A stretch of 9,242 nt of DNA. It comes from Rhizobium sp. Q54 (lineage in GTDB: Bacteria; Bacteroidota; Bacteroidia; Flavobacteriales; Flavobacteriaceae). Below, in pieces: positions 1 to 7,600 of the stretch. Location: the NCBI GenBank assembly GCA_943324395.2, contig CALPLL020000063.1, positions 1-9,242 of the forward strand. The letters are read 5' to 3'. The stretch's first letter is position 1. The number at the start of each line of letters is the position of its first letter. A program made the translations under genes and the position numbers. A model generated the notes under the pieces. That model saw only the letters and a list, made by a program, of their open reading frames with translations, did not search any database and was not told the origin of the DNA.

Positions 1-156
1 CCCTGTCCCTGTCTGAGCCAACGCAACTAAATCTGTGTCTTTTTCCAATAATAGGGGAATCGCTTTCTCCTGTACTTCGGTCGGATTTTCAAATCCTAGA
101 TCTAAAATCGCCTTCAGTAACGATTCACTCAATCCTAATTGTTCAAATTTATTCAT
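1..156 (-). CDS. DEAD-box RNA helicase, N-terminal fragment
   Basis: This is the first 52 codons of an ATP-dependent RNA helicase; the rest lies beyond the left edge. Reading the minus strand from the ATG at 156 gives MNKFEQLGLSESLLKAILDL and onward. The Q motif that contacts adenine is visible: an aromatic residue at F4, then GFENPTEVQ at residues 21-29, with Q29 the key residue. The Walker A motif (motif I) begins as AQTGTG at 47-52 and is cut before its Lys-Thr. Proteins of this kind unwind short RNA duplexes in ribosome assembly, mRNA turnover or cold adaptation, but too little is visible to choose between DeaD, RhlE or another subfamily, so no symbol is given. A -7 promoter motif lies about 20 bp upstream, suggesting its own promoter and a very short leader. 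Confidence 0.9.
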   Translation of the reverse strand, partial: MNKFEQLGLSESLLKAILDLGFENPTEVQEKAIPLLLEKDTDLVALAQTGTG

Positions 157-176
157 ATAGTATTTTAAATATTTTG

Positions 177-184
177 CAAAAGTA
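177..184 (-). promoter_or_regulatory. -7 element of the DEAD-box helicase promoter
   Basis: Read on the minus strand this is TACTTTTG, an exact match to the Bacteroidota sigma-A -7 consensus TAnnTTTG. The predicted start of transcription is near 170, leaving a leader of roughly 10-15 nt before the ATG at 156. No clear TTG -33 element is seen at the expected distance, so the assignment rests on the -7 match and its position. Confidence 0.5.
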
Positions 185-341
185 CGGCTAATATTTGTTA
201 ATAACTAATTGAAATCGTAGAATTGATATTTTATTAATAATTGATAATCAGTAATTTAGAATTTAGATTTTTGATTTTAGATTTTTTGTACAAATAAATT
301 GTTAATAAATAGCTGTTCGTTTTATGAGAAACTTATAAAAA

Positions 342-917
342 TTAGATGTTTTGAAGAAATTCTAAAAGTGCTTTGGTAGCTTTTCCACGATGACTTATTT
401 CATTTTTTACTTCCAGTGAAAGTTCTGCAAATGTATTTTCATAACCACTGGGTTTAAAAATTGGATCGTAACCAAATCCGCCAGTTCCCATTTTTTCTGA
501 CGTTATTTCTCCTGAAGCTATTCCAGTAAAAAGGTATTGTTTTCCTTCAAAATTAAGTGCAATTACAGTTTTAAATTGGGCGTTTCTATTTGATTTATCC
601 AATAATTCTCCCAATAACTTATTCATATTATCGTCAGCATTCCTTTGTTCGCCTGCGTATCGTGCTGAATAAACGCCGGGTTTACCTTTCAAAGCTTCAA
701 CTTCCAATCCAGTATCATCAGCAAAACAATCAAAGCCATATTTTTGAGTTACAAAGTTGGCTTTCAAAATTGCATTTCCTTCAATAGTATCCGCAGTTTC
801 TGGAATTTCTTCAAAACATCCGATACTTTCCAAACTTACTATTTGAATAGATTCAGGAAGCATACTTTGAATTTCTTGAATTTTATTTTTATTATTGGAT
901 GCGAATACTATTTTCAT
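342..917 (-). CDS. rdgB: Non-canonical purine NTP pyrophosphatase (dITP/XTP)
   Basis: This house-cleaning enzyme hydrolyses dITP, XTP and similar deaminated purine nucleotides to the monophosphate plus pyrophosphate, keeping them out of DNA and RNA. The 191-residue protein has the usual length and all the hallmarks of the HAM1/RdgB family: the N-terminal phosphate-binding SNNKNK (7-12), TIEGNA (44-49), the metal-binding [11 protein letters not shown] (66-76) with D67 and D68, the base-recognition stretch GGFGYDPIF (146-154), and the C-terminal SHRGKA (175-180). The ATG at 917 starts directly at the conserved MKIVFAS beta strand, so there is little doubt about it. An intrinsic terminator lies between lgt and this gene, so rdgB is probably transcribed separately, although no good -7 element is visible in the short gap. 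It acts in the cytoplasm. Confidence 0.97.
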   Translation of the reverse strand: MKIVFASNNKNKIQEIQSMLPESIQIVSLESIGCFEEIPETADTIEGNAILKANFVTQKYGFDCFADDTGLEVEALKGKPGVYSARYAGEQRNADDNMNKLLGELLDKSNRNAQFKTVIALNFEGKQYLFTGIASGEITSEKMGTGGFGYDPIFKPSGYENTFAELSLEVKNEISHRGKATKALLEFLQNI

Positions 918-960
918 TTATAATTTATTATTGTAATGGGTAAAATGGAATTTATTTAAT

Positions 961-987
961 AAAAAAACCACTTCATTTAGAAGTGGT
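961..987 (-). terminator. Rho-independent terminator after lgt
   Basis: Two 8-bp arms, ACCACTTC (967-974) and GAAGTGGT (980-987), are perfect inverted repeats around a 5-nt loop. On the minus strand the stem is followed at once by seven T residues (967-961). It sits 11 bp beyond the lgt stop codon, so it should end the transcript carrying lgt before rdgB. Confidence 0.9.
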
Positions 988-997
988 AATTTCATAT

Positions 998-1906
998 TTA
1001 AACCAAATCAATTTTCTTGGATTTGAAAATTAATAAGAATCCGATGATGATAAATGGAATACTTAGCCATTGTCCTGTTGAAAATGTTCCAAGATCACTT
1101 TCGAAACCACCTTGGCTTTCTTTTAAAAATTCAACTACAAATCTTACCGACCAAAGCATTACTAGAAACATTCCTAATAAATAACCTTGTTTTTCACGAG
1201 CATCTGTTTTCCAATACATATAATACAAAGCAGCGAAAACAAAAATATAACTAAAAGCCTCATACAATTGAGTTGGATGTTTTGCAGGAACTTGTTCTAA
1301 TAAATTAGCAAATTGAGGATTGGTTGCAATCGCATTGTACGCTTCTTTAGGATTTGGGATTTTGGTAGCATTTACAACTTCTCTTGGACTGTAAAAATCT
1401 TTAACAAATTTAATTCCAAACGATGAAGTAGTCTCGTGTCCAACAATTTCTGAATTGAAAAAATTACCAATTCTAACAAATACAGCACCGCTAGCAACAG
1501 GAATTACCACACGATCTAAAACCCATAAAAGTGGTCTTTTCATGATGTTTTTACTGAAGAAATACATGGCAAGAATAATTCCGATTGCGGCACCATGACT
1601 TGCTAATCCTTGAAATCCTGTGAATTCAAAATTTGGTGAAAAACGGAATGGAAGCAATATTTCGGCTAAATGATTTCTGAAATATTCCCAATCATAAAAG
1701 AAAACGTGTCCTAATCTTGCGCCTAATAATGTAGCAAATACTGTCCATATGAATAGAGAATCTAGTTTTTCAATCGACTCATTTTCACGTTCAAATATTT
1801 TTTTCATGATGAACCAGCCTAGACCAAAGGCGATTACAAACATTAAGCTGTAATATCGAATCATAAAAAAACCTAAATCAATACCTTCCGAAGGATTCCA
1901 AACCAT
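998..1906 (-). CDS. lgt: Prolipoprotein diacylglyceryl transferase
   Basis: Lgt is an inner-membrane enzyme that moves diacylglycerol from phosphatidylglycerol to the lipobox cysteine of prolipoproteins, the first step of lipoprotein maturation. The 302-residue protein is strongly hydrophobic, with about seven likely membrane segments (for example around 13-36, 51-70, 100-118, 221-231 and 282-295). Family motifs are present: the substrate-handling SHGAA (103-107, H104), the signature VRIGNFFNSEIVG (144-156) with R145, N148, E153 and G156, the HPTQLYE block (210-216), and R255 followed by VEFLKE (258-263). An insert of roughly 40 residues after the signature (about 160-205) makes it slightly longer than the E. 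coli enzyme. The ATG at 1906 opens with MVWNPSEGIDLG, a typical start for this family. It lies 71 bp downstream of yidD and is followed by a clear terminator. Confidence 0.97.
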   Translation of the reverse strand: MVWNPSEGIDLGFFMIRYYSLMFVIAFGLGWFIMKKIFERENESIEKLDSLFIWTVFATLLGARLGHVFFYDWEYFRNHLAEILLPFRFSPNFEFTGFQGLASHGAAIGIILAMYFFSKNIMKRPLLWVLDRVVIPVASGAVFVRIGNFFNSEIVGHETTSSFGIKFVKDFYSPREVVNATKIPNPKEAYNAIATNPQFANLLEQVPAKHPTQLYEAFSYIFVFAALYYMYWKTDAREKQGYLLGMFLVMLWSVRFVVEFLKESQGGFESDLGTFSTGQWLSIPFIIIGFLLIFKSKKIDLV

Positions 1907-1977
1907 GATGAAATTTTGTTTATTTGTTATTTATTGGTAAAAATAGATAAAATAGTAGAAACTAAAATTAAATTATA

Positions 1978-2226
1978 TTAATGATTGTGTGAACCTTTTT
2001 TTGGTACCGGATCATACCCGCTTTTTCCCCAAGGGTGACAACTAAAAATTCTTTTAATTCCTAAGTAACTTCCATAAAATAAGCCATGAATTTTTAACGC
2101 TTCTAAAAAATAGGAAGAACAAGTGGGTTCATATCGGCATGCAGAAGGTGTAAAAGGCGAAATGGCAGTTTGATAAAAACGGATTAAAAGTACCAACGGA
2201 TAAATAAGTATTTTAGATAAAGACAT
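1978..2226 (-). CDS. yidD: Membrane protein insertion efficiency factor YidD
   Basis: YidD is a small membrane-associated protein that assists insertion of membrane proteins by the Sec/YidC machinery. The 82-residue product has the full family pattern: an amphipathic/hydrophobic N-terminus ([15 protein letters not shown]), FYQTAISP (17-24), the [10 protein letters not shown] block (30-39) with C30 and C36, then [14 protein letters not shown] (62-75) with C63. I place the start at the ATG at 2226. The in-frame ATG at 2268 would add 14 residues without family similarity and overlap the cysS coding end, whereas 2226 lies 10 bp past the cysS stop. The tight spacing indicates co-transcription with cysS, and probably with lgt downstream. 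YidD is often found in the rpmH-rnpA-yidC cluster, so its place between cysS and lgt is a different context, though still membrane-related. Confidence 0.93.
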   Translation of the reverse strand: MSLSKILIYPLVLLIRFYQTAISPFTPSACRYEPTCSSYFLEALKIHGLFYGSYLGIKRIFSCHPWGKSGYDPVPKKGSHNH

Positions 2227-2236
2227 ATTTAAATTG

Positions 2237-3715
2237 TTAAACTGAAAATGAAGTTCCGTCTTTACCATCTTTCAATTGAATTCCTATTGCTAACAATTGA
2301 TCTCTAATTTGATCAGACATCGCAAAATCTTTATTGGCACGAGCTTGATTTCTCATTTCAATCAACATATTTACAACCCCTTCTAATTTATCGTTGTTAT
2401 TTCCAACTGATTTTTCATCCTCTAACCCTAAAACGTCAAAAACAAAACCTTTCATTAATGATGTAAATAAATCTATATCACTTTGAGTTAACGTTTCTTT
2501 ATTGTCTTTCAATAAATTGATAAAACGCACGCCTTCAAATAATTGTGCAATTAAAATTGGGCTATTAAAATCGTCGTTCATCGCTTCATAGCAAGCCGCT
2601 TCCCAATTTGAAATGGATAGGGTAGAAGTAGCACTTGCATTAATATCCTTCAAACCGTCAATTGCCTCCATTAATCTAAAGTACCCTTTTTCGGCTGCTA
2701 AAATAGCGTCATTTGTAAAATCAAGATTGCTTCGATAGTGAGCTTGTAACATAAAAAAACGAGTTACACTTGGTGAAAAAGCCTTACTTAAAATAGTATT
2801 TTCGCCTGTGATAATTTCCATTGGTAAAATATTATTTCCGGTAGATTTAGCCATTTTCTTTCCGTTTAGCGTAAGCATATTGGCGTGCATCCAATAATTA
2901 ACTGGAGTATGACCTGTACAAGCTTCGTTTTGAGCAATTTCGCATTCGTGGTGAGGAAATTTCAAGTCCATTCCACCTCCGTGAATATCAAAATGATTCC
3001 CTAAATATTTGGTGCTCATTGCAGTACATTCTAGGTGCCAACCAGGAAAACCATCGCTCCATGGTGAAGGCCACCTCATAATATGTTGTGGTTCTGCTTT
3101 TTTCCAAAGTGCAAAATCTTGCGGATTTCTTTTGTCAGATTGCCCGTCAAGTTCTCTAGTATTGGCAAGCATATCGTCAATATTTCTGCCGCTCAACTTA
3201 CCGTAATTGTTGGTTTCATTGAACTTTACAACATCAAAATACACCGATCCATTGGCAATGTAACCAATTCCGTTATCTATAATTTTTTTTATAATTGCAA
3301 TTTGCTCAATGATATGTCCCGTAGCTGTTGGTTCTATACTCGGCGGTAAAAAATTATACAATTTTAAAACATTATGAAAATCAACTGTATATCGTTGCAC
3401 AATTTCCATTGGTTCCACCTGATCTAAACGTGCTTTTTTTGCAATTTTATCCTCGCCTTCATCCACATCATCCACAATATGCCCAACATCAGTAATGTTT
3501 CGAACGTATCTTACTTTATAACCTAAATGTTTTAAATACCTAAAAATTACGTCAAAAGACATAAAAGTTCGAACATTTCCCAAATGCACATTGCTGTAAA
3601 CTGTAGGTCCACAAACATACATTCCCACATTTCCTTCATTAATAGGTGTGAAAACTTCCTTCTCGCCCGAGAGTGAGTTGTATATTTTTAGGGTTTGGGA
3701 CTTGTGTAATGGCAT
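2237..3715 (-). CDS. cysS: Cysteinyl-tRNA synthetase
   Basis: This class Ia aminoacyl-tRNA synthetase joins cysteine to tRNA-Cys using ATP in the cytoplasm. The 492-residue protein has the expected length and order of motifs: YVCGPTVY (33-40), the HIGH signature as HLGN (44-47), and the KMSKS signature as KMAKS (287-291). The active-site zinc that reads the cysteine thiol should be held by C35, C230, H255 and E259, which align with C28, C209, H234 and E238 of the E. coli enzyme at a constant spacing. The anticodon-binding helical region follows, including the DDFNSP stretch (381-386) and the family-typical [17 protein letters not shown] region near 458-474. The ATG at 3715 gives a short N-terminal extension before the conserved beta strand, normal for the phylum. 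It is the first gene of the likely cysS-yidD-lgt transcript. Confidence 0.98.
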   Translation of the reverse strand: MPLHKSQTLKIYNSLSGEKEVFTPINEGNVGMYVCGPTVYSNVHLGNVRTFMSFDVIFRYLKHLGYKVRYVRNITDVGHIVDDVDEGEDKIAKKARLDQVEPMEIVQRYTVDFHNVLKLYNFLPPSIEPTATGHIIEQIAIIKKIIDNGIGYIANGSVYFDVVKFNETNNYGKLSGRNIDDMLANTRELDGQSDKRNPQDFALWKKAEPQHIMRWPSPWSDGFPGWHLECTAMSTKYLGNHFDIHGGGMDLKFPHHECEIAQNEACTGHTPVNYWMHANMLTLNGKKMAKSTGNNILPMEIITGENTILSKAFSPSVTRFFMLQAHYRSNLDFTNDAILAAEKGYFRLMEAIDGLKDINASATSTLSISNWEAACYEAMNDDFNSPILIAQLFEGVRFINLLKDNKETLTQSDIDLFTSLMKGFVFDVLGLEDEKSVGNNNDKLEGVVNMLIEMRNQARANKDFAMSDQIRDQLLAIGIQLKDGKDGTSFSV

Positions 3716-3725
3716 TGTTAAATGT

Positions 3726-3754
3726 TTATTTGGTTATTCGATTATTTGGTTATT
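3726..3754. repeat. Two-copy 16-bp direct repeat upstream of cysS
   Basis: The 13-mer TTATTTGGTTATT occurs at 3726-3738 and again at 3742-3754, a spacing of 16 bp. It lies in what should be the leader of cysS. The function is unknown; it may be simple slippage in an AT-rich leader. Confidence 0.55.
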
Positions 3755-3770
3755 TGAAAAGCTTCTTTTT

Positions 3771-3856
3771 GGAGCTATTTCCTGCTATTCGTTTCAATCC
3801 TCAGAATTGCTTCGTGCCTTGCAATTCTTCGGGATTTTCACTACTATCAGGGCTAT
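3771..3856 (-). repeat. Dispersed flavobacterial intergenic hairpin element
   Basis: This block between folE and cysS is richer in G and C than its surroundings. Its core is a perfect 8-bp inverted repeat, AGAATTGC (3803-3810) and GCAATTCT (3821-3828), around a 10-nt loop, extended past a small internal mismatch by AATCC (3796-3800) and GGATT (3832-3836). On the minus strand the flanks read TAGCCCTGATAGTAG on one side and AATAGCAGGAAATAGCTCC on the other. From memory, these flanks match a family of sequences seen in many intergenic gaps of Flavobacterium genomes, with conserved flanks and a variable palindromic centre. It is not a classical terminator, because no T-run follows the stem on the minus strand. 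Plus-strand open frames crossing it are not genes. That it is a repeat is recollection; the hairpin itself is read directly. Confidence 0.65.
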
Positions 3857-3871
3857 GGTTTGTTAGTTAAA

Positions 3872-4543
3872 TTAAAATTTAGTATCCATTTGAATGTAGT
3901 TTAAAAATTCTCTACGAGTTTGTTCCGTTTTAAATTTTCCACCAAATTCAGAAGTAACCGTACTACTTTGAATGTCTTTTATTCCTCTAGAATTCACGCA
4001 CAAATGTTTTGCATCAATTACACAAGCTACATCTTCTGTACCCAAAGCAATTTGTAATTCTTGTACAATTTGCATGGTTAAACGTTCTTGAACTTGAGGT
4101 CTTTTAGCGTAATATTCTACGATTCTATTCATTTTTGAAAGCCCAATTACTCTTCCGTTTGAAATATAGGCAACATGAGCTTTTCCAATAATAGGGAGTA
4201 AATGGTGTTCACAAGTTGAATATAAAGTGATGTTTTTTTCAACCAACATTTCCCCATATTTATAATTATTTTCAAATGTGGAAGCCTTTGGTTTTTTATT
4301 TGGGTTTAATCCACCAAATAATTCATTTACAAACATTTTAGCCACACGATTAGGAGTTCCTTTCAAACTATCGTCTGTTAAGTCAATTCCAAGAGTATAT
4401 AAAATGTTTTCAACATCTTTTTTTATCAAGCTAATTTTATCTTCATCAGAAATTGAAAAAGCATCCTTTCTAATAGGATTTTGAGCGTTAGTAGCAATAT
4501 GATTATCTCCAATTTCGTCTTGAAATTCAGCGTTATTTATCAT
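3872..4543 (-). CDS. folE: GTP cyclohydrolase I
   Basis: FolE converts GTP to 7,8-dihydroneopterin triphosphate plus formate, the first step of folate (and pterin) synthesis, in the cytoplasm. With the ATG at 4543 the protein has 223 residues, close to E. coli FolE. The zinc ligands are visible as C111 and H114 in STCEHHLLP (109-117) and C182 in AKHLCV (178-183); H113 and H180 also match conserved active-site positions. Other family landmarks are KGTPNRVAKM (61-70), GLSKMNRIV (134-142), RPQVQERL (148-155) and the C-terminal TRREFL (209-214). A longer reading from TTG at 4582 is possible, but that codon lies inside the predicted -7 promoter element, so it cannot be in the mRNA made from that promoter. 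The gene is divergent from the giant repeat gene and followed by the intergenic hairpin element before cysS. Confidence 0.96.
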   Translation of the reverse strand: MINNAEFQDEIGDNHIATNAQNPIRKDAFSISDEDKISLIKKDVENILYTLGIDLTDDSLKGTPNRVAKMFVNELFGGLNPNKKPKASTFENNYKYGEMLVEKNITLYSTCEHHLLPIIGKAHVAYISNGRVIGLSKMNRIVEYYAKRPQVQERLTMQIVQELQIALGTEDVACVIDAKHLCVNSRGIKDIQSSTVTSEFGGKFKTEQTRREFLNYIQMDTKF

Positions 4544-4579
4544 CAATTTTATTGTATTATTTTTTAATTTTTTGAAGTA

Positions 4580-4587
4580 CAAAGTTA
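4580..4587 (-). promoter_or_regulatory. -7 element of the folE promoter
   Basis: The minus strand reads TAACTTTG, an exact match to TAnnTTTG, the Bacteroidota -7 consensus. Transcription should start near 4573, giving a leader of about 30 nt before the ATG at 4543. The last three bases of the motif are the TTG that would otherwise be the longest possible start. No convincing TTG -33 element is seen 19-21 bp upstream; the position is occupied by T-rich sequence. Confidence 0.55.
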
Positions 4588-4698
4588 ATTAATTAATCTT
4601 AAAAAGTAATAAAGTGAAACTATTTTGATTTTTTTTTAATTTTTAACATAACTATTTCTTAATAATTTGTAAATTTCGCCTTCTAAATTATTTATTTA

Positions 4699-7600
4699 AT
4701 GAGTTTAAAACGTCTGTTAGTAGTATTATTTTTAATACTATTCACCAAATCATATAGTCAATTACCTCCTGGTTGCTCTTCTGCAGCTGCTTTTTGTACC
4801 GGGGCTTCCAGTACTGGAATTAATTTTCCAAACACAACTAATGTTCCCACTGTTGGAAGTTATTCTTGTTTATTTACACAGCCTAATGCTTCTTGGTATT
4901 ATTTACAAATTAGTCGATCCGGGTCCGTAACATTTCAAATTTCTCAAACCACAGGTGCAAATGGAACAGGAACTGCTATTGATGTAGATTTTATCGCTTG
5001 GGGACCATTTTCAACAGCGCCTACTTGCGGAACTTCCAATTTAAATAGCAGTACTCAAGCAGGATGCAGCTATTCTACAAGTGCTACAGAAACTTTCACC
5101 ATTACAAATGCTATTCAGGGCCAATATTATATGGTATTAATGACTAATTTTAGGAATTTACCTGGATTTATAACACTTGCGCAAACAGGAGGAACAGGAG
5201 CAACAAATTGTGATGTTGTATGTCCCTTAGCAATTGCTGGAGGTGGTGTTTCTGATTGTCGTGATAATATTTTAACTGCTAATTATATTAATTCTGCTCA
5301 AACTGGAACTACATTTTCTTGGACTTACCAAACTAGCCCAACTGCTCCAACAACAGCTTTAACAGCTACTACTGGACCTAATTATGTAGCAACTCCAAGA
5401 TCTAATAATAGCACGCTTAATACTTTAACTACTGGTGCAGGACAATATTGTGTTACGGCTCGCAGTACCGGTTGCAGTACAACACAAACTCCGGTTTGTA
5501 CAACAATCAGTCGTGGACTTCCAGTACCTTTCAGTCCACCAAATAATCTAACCGCATGTACAGGGTCAAAATTTGATTTAACTCAAAACACCAATGTTTT
5601 ACTTCAAGGTTTACCGGGGAATATAGGTAACTACATAGTAAGTTACAATACAAATGCTACTAATGCACTAACAGATTATTTACCTATATCTGTAAGGTTG
5701 CAATCAAGTTTTACTGGTACTGAGGGTCAAATAATTTATGCTACAATAATGGATTATTCCAATACCTATTGTATTGCTGTAGCACAATTTACTTTACATT
5801 TTATAGTTTGTGCTTTTGCTACAACAAATACGGGTCCTGTTTGTGCTGGAGGAAGATTTAACTTGAGCGCCACAGATCCTGGTGTTGGTCCTGTGACTTT
5901 TTCATGGGCTGGACCTAATGGATTTACAGCAACAGGTCAAAATGTTACCAATGTTCCTACGCCCACAGGTACTCCTCCGTTTAATTATGTATGTACAGCT
6001 ACTCCAACTGCAGCTGGTTCTGCACCCCTTACTTCAACCACGGTTGTAACAGTCAACGCAATTCCTGTTGCTACTGCAACTCCAGTTTCAAATTCAATTT
6101 GTACTGGAGATGTTACTAATATTCCATTAGGAAGTAATGTTACGGGTACTATATTTAATTGGACAGCGGTACAAACTAATGCTGCTGGATCCTCAACTGG
6201 AACAGGATCAAACATCGCTCAAACATTAACCACTACAGGAAATACTGTTGGTACAGTAGATTACACAATAACTCTTTCGGCTAATGGTTGTATTGGTAAT
6301 CCAATTCATTCCATTATTTCGGTTAAACCTCTACCTGTAGTGCTTGCAACTCCAACCCCAGCTACTATATGTTCTGGATCAACATCCAATATTGTATTGA
6401 CTAGTACTCCAACAGGCGCAACATTTGCTTGGACAGCGGTTCAAACAGATGCTTCGGGAGCATCAGTATCTAATGGATCTACTATTGCACAAGTATTAAC
6501 AGCGCCAGGAAATTTAATAGGAACTGTTGATTATACTATTACACCAACATTAAATTCTTGTGTCGGTTTACCAGTTCATTCTATAATCACGATAAATCCA
6601 ACAGCCCAAGTAAATCAACCAACTTCCCAGGTTTATTGTAATGGAGATTCTTCAACAGCAACTACATTCACTAGTAACACTACTGTTGGTACAACCACTT
6701 ATAACTGGGTTAACTCTGCCACGAGTATTGGTTTAGGTGCTAGTGGTACTGGTAATGTACCTGTATTTACCACAGTCAATACAGGAACTATTCCTTTAAT
6801 TTCAACAATAACTGTTACCCCAACATTTACTAATGGAGGAAAGTCTTGTACGGGTACACCATTAACTTACACCATTACAGTAAATCCAAAAGGTCAAGTA
6901 AATCCACAATTATCTGAAGTAATTTGTGCTGGAGGTTCCACAACAGCAGTTTCATTTAATACTAATAATACAATTGGAACAACTACCTATAGTTGGGCAA
7001 ATTCAGATCCATCAATTGGCTTAGCTGCTACTGGCACTGGTGATATCCCATCATTTACTGCAATCAATACAGGAACAGCTCCTGCAATTTCAACAATAAC
7101 TGTTACACCAACATATAGTAATGGAGGAAAGTCATGTGCTGGTTCACCAATAACATATACAGTTACGGTAAATCCAAAAGGCCAAGTAAATACACAATTA
7201 CCTCAAGTAGTTTGTGCTGGAGGTTCCACTACAGCAGTTTTATTTACCACTAATAATACCTCAGGAGCAACTACTTACAATTGGATAAATTCAAATCCAT
7301 CAATTGGATTAGCTGCTACTGGCACAGGTGATATCCCATCATTTACTGCAGTTAATACAGGAACAGCTCCTGCAATTTCAACAATAACAGTTACACCAAC
7401 ATATAGTAATGGAGGAAAGTCTTGTTCTGGTACCCCAATAACATATACAATCACGGTAAATCCAAAAGGCCAAGTAAATACACAATTACCTCAAGTAGTT
7501 TGTGCTGGAAGTTCTACCACCGCAGTTTTATTTACTACTAATAATACAATTGGAACCACTACTTATAGTTGGGCAAATTCAGATCCATCAATTGGATTGG

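Noticed and set aside
251..290. AT-rich repeated words of the TTTAGATTTT/GATTTTAGATTTT type between rdgB and the helicase gene
   Set aside because: These are imperfect low-complexity repeats that could arise by slippage; no stem, promoter or conserved motif stands out.
310..341. Possible terminator after rdgB (weak TTTAT...ATAAA pairing)
   Set aside because: The stem would be only about 5 A/T pairs with no G or C, too weak to support a terminator call.
2227..2268. Longer yidD start at the ATG at 2268
   Set aside because: The extra 14 residues overlap the cysS coding end and lie before the normal start of the family's conserved sequence.
3648..3870. Two overlapping plus-strand open frames across the folE-cysS gap
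   Set aside because: They read through the end of cysS and the intergenic hairpin element; the peptide is a translation of that repeat, not a conserved protein.
4670..4677. Possible -7 element TAAATTTC for the giant repeat gene
   Set aside because: It lacks the final G of TAnnTTTG and has no TTG at -33 distance; in such AT-rich DNA a seven-of-eight match is expected by chance.
5985..6215. Minus-strand open frame of 76 codons opposite the repeat gene
   Set aside because: It is antisense to a certain coding frame, is Val/Thr/Pro-rich as expected from reading these codons backwards, and has no recognisable domain.
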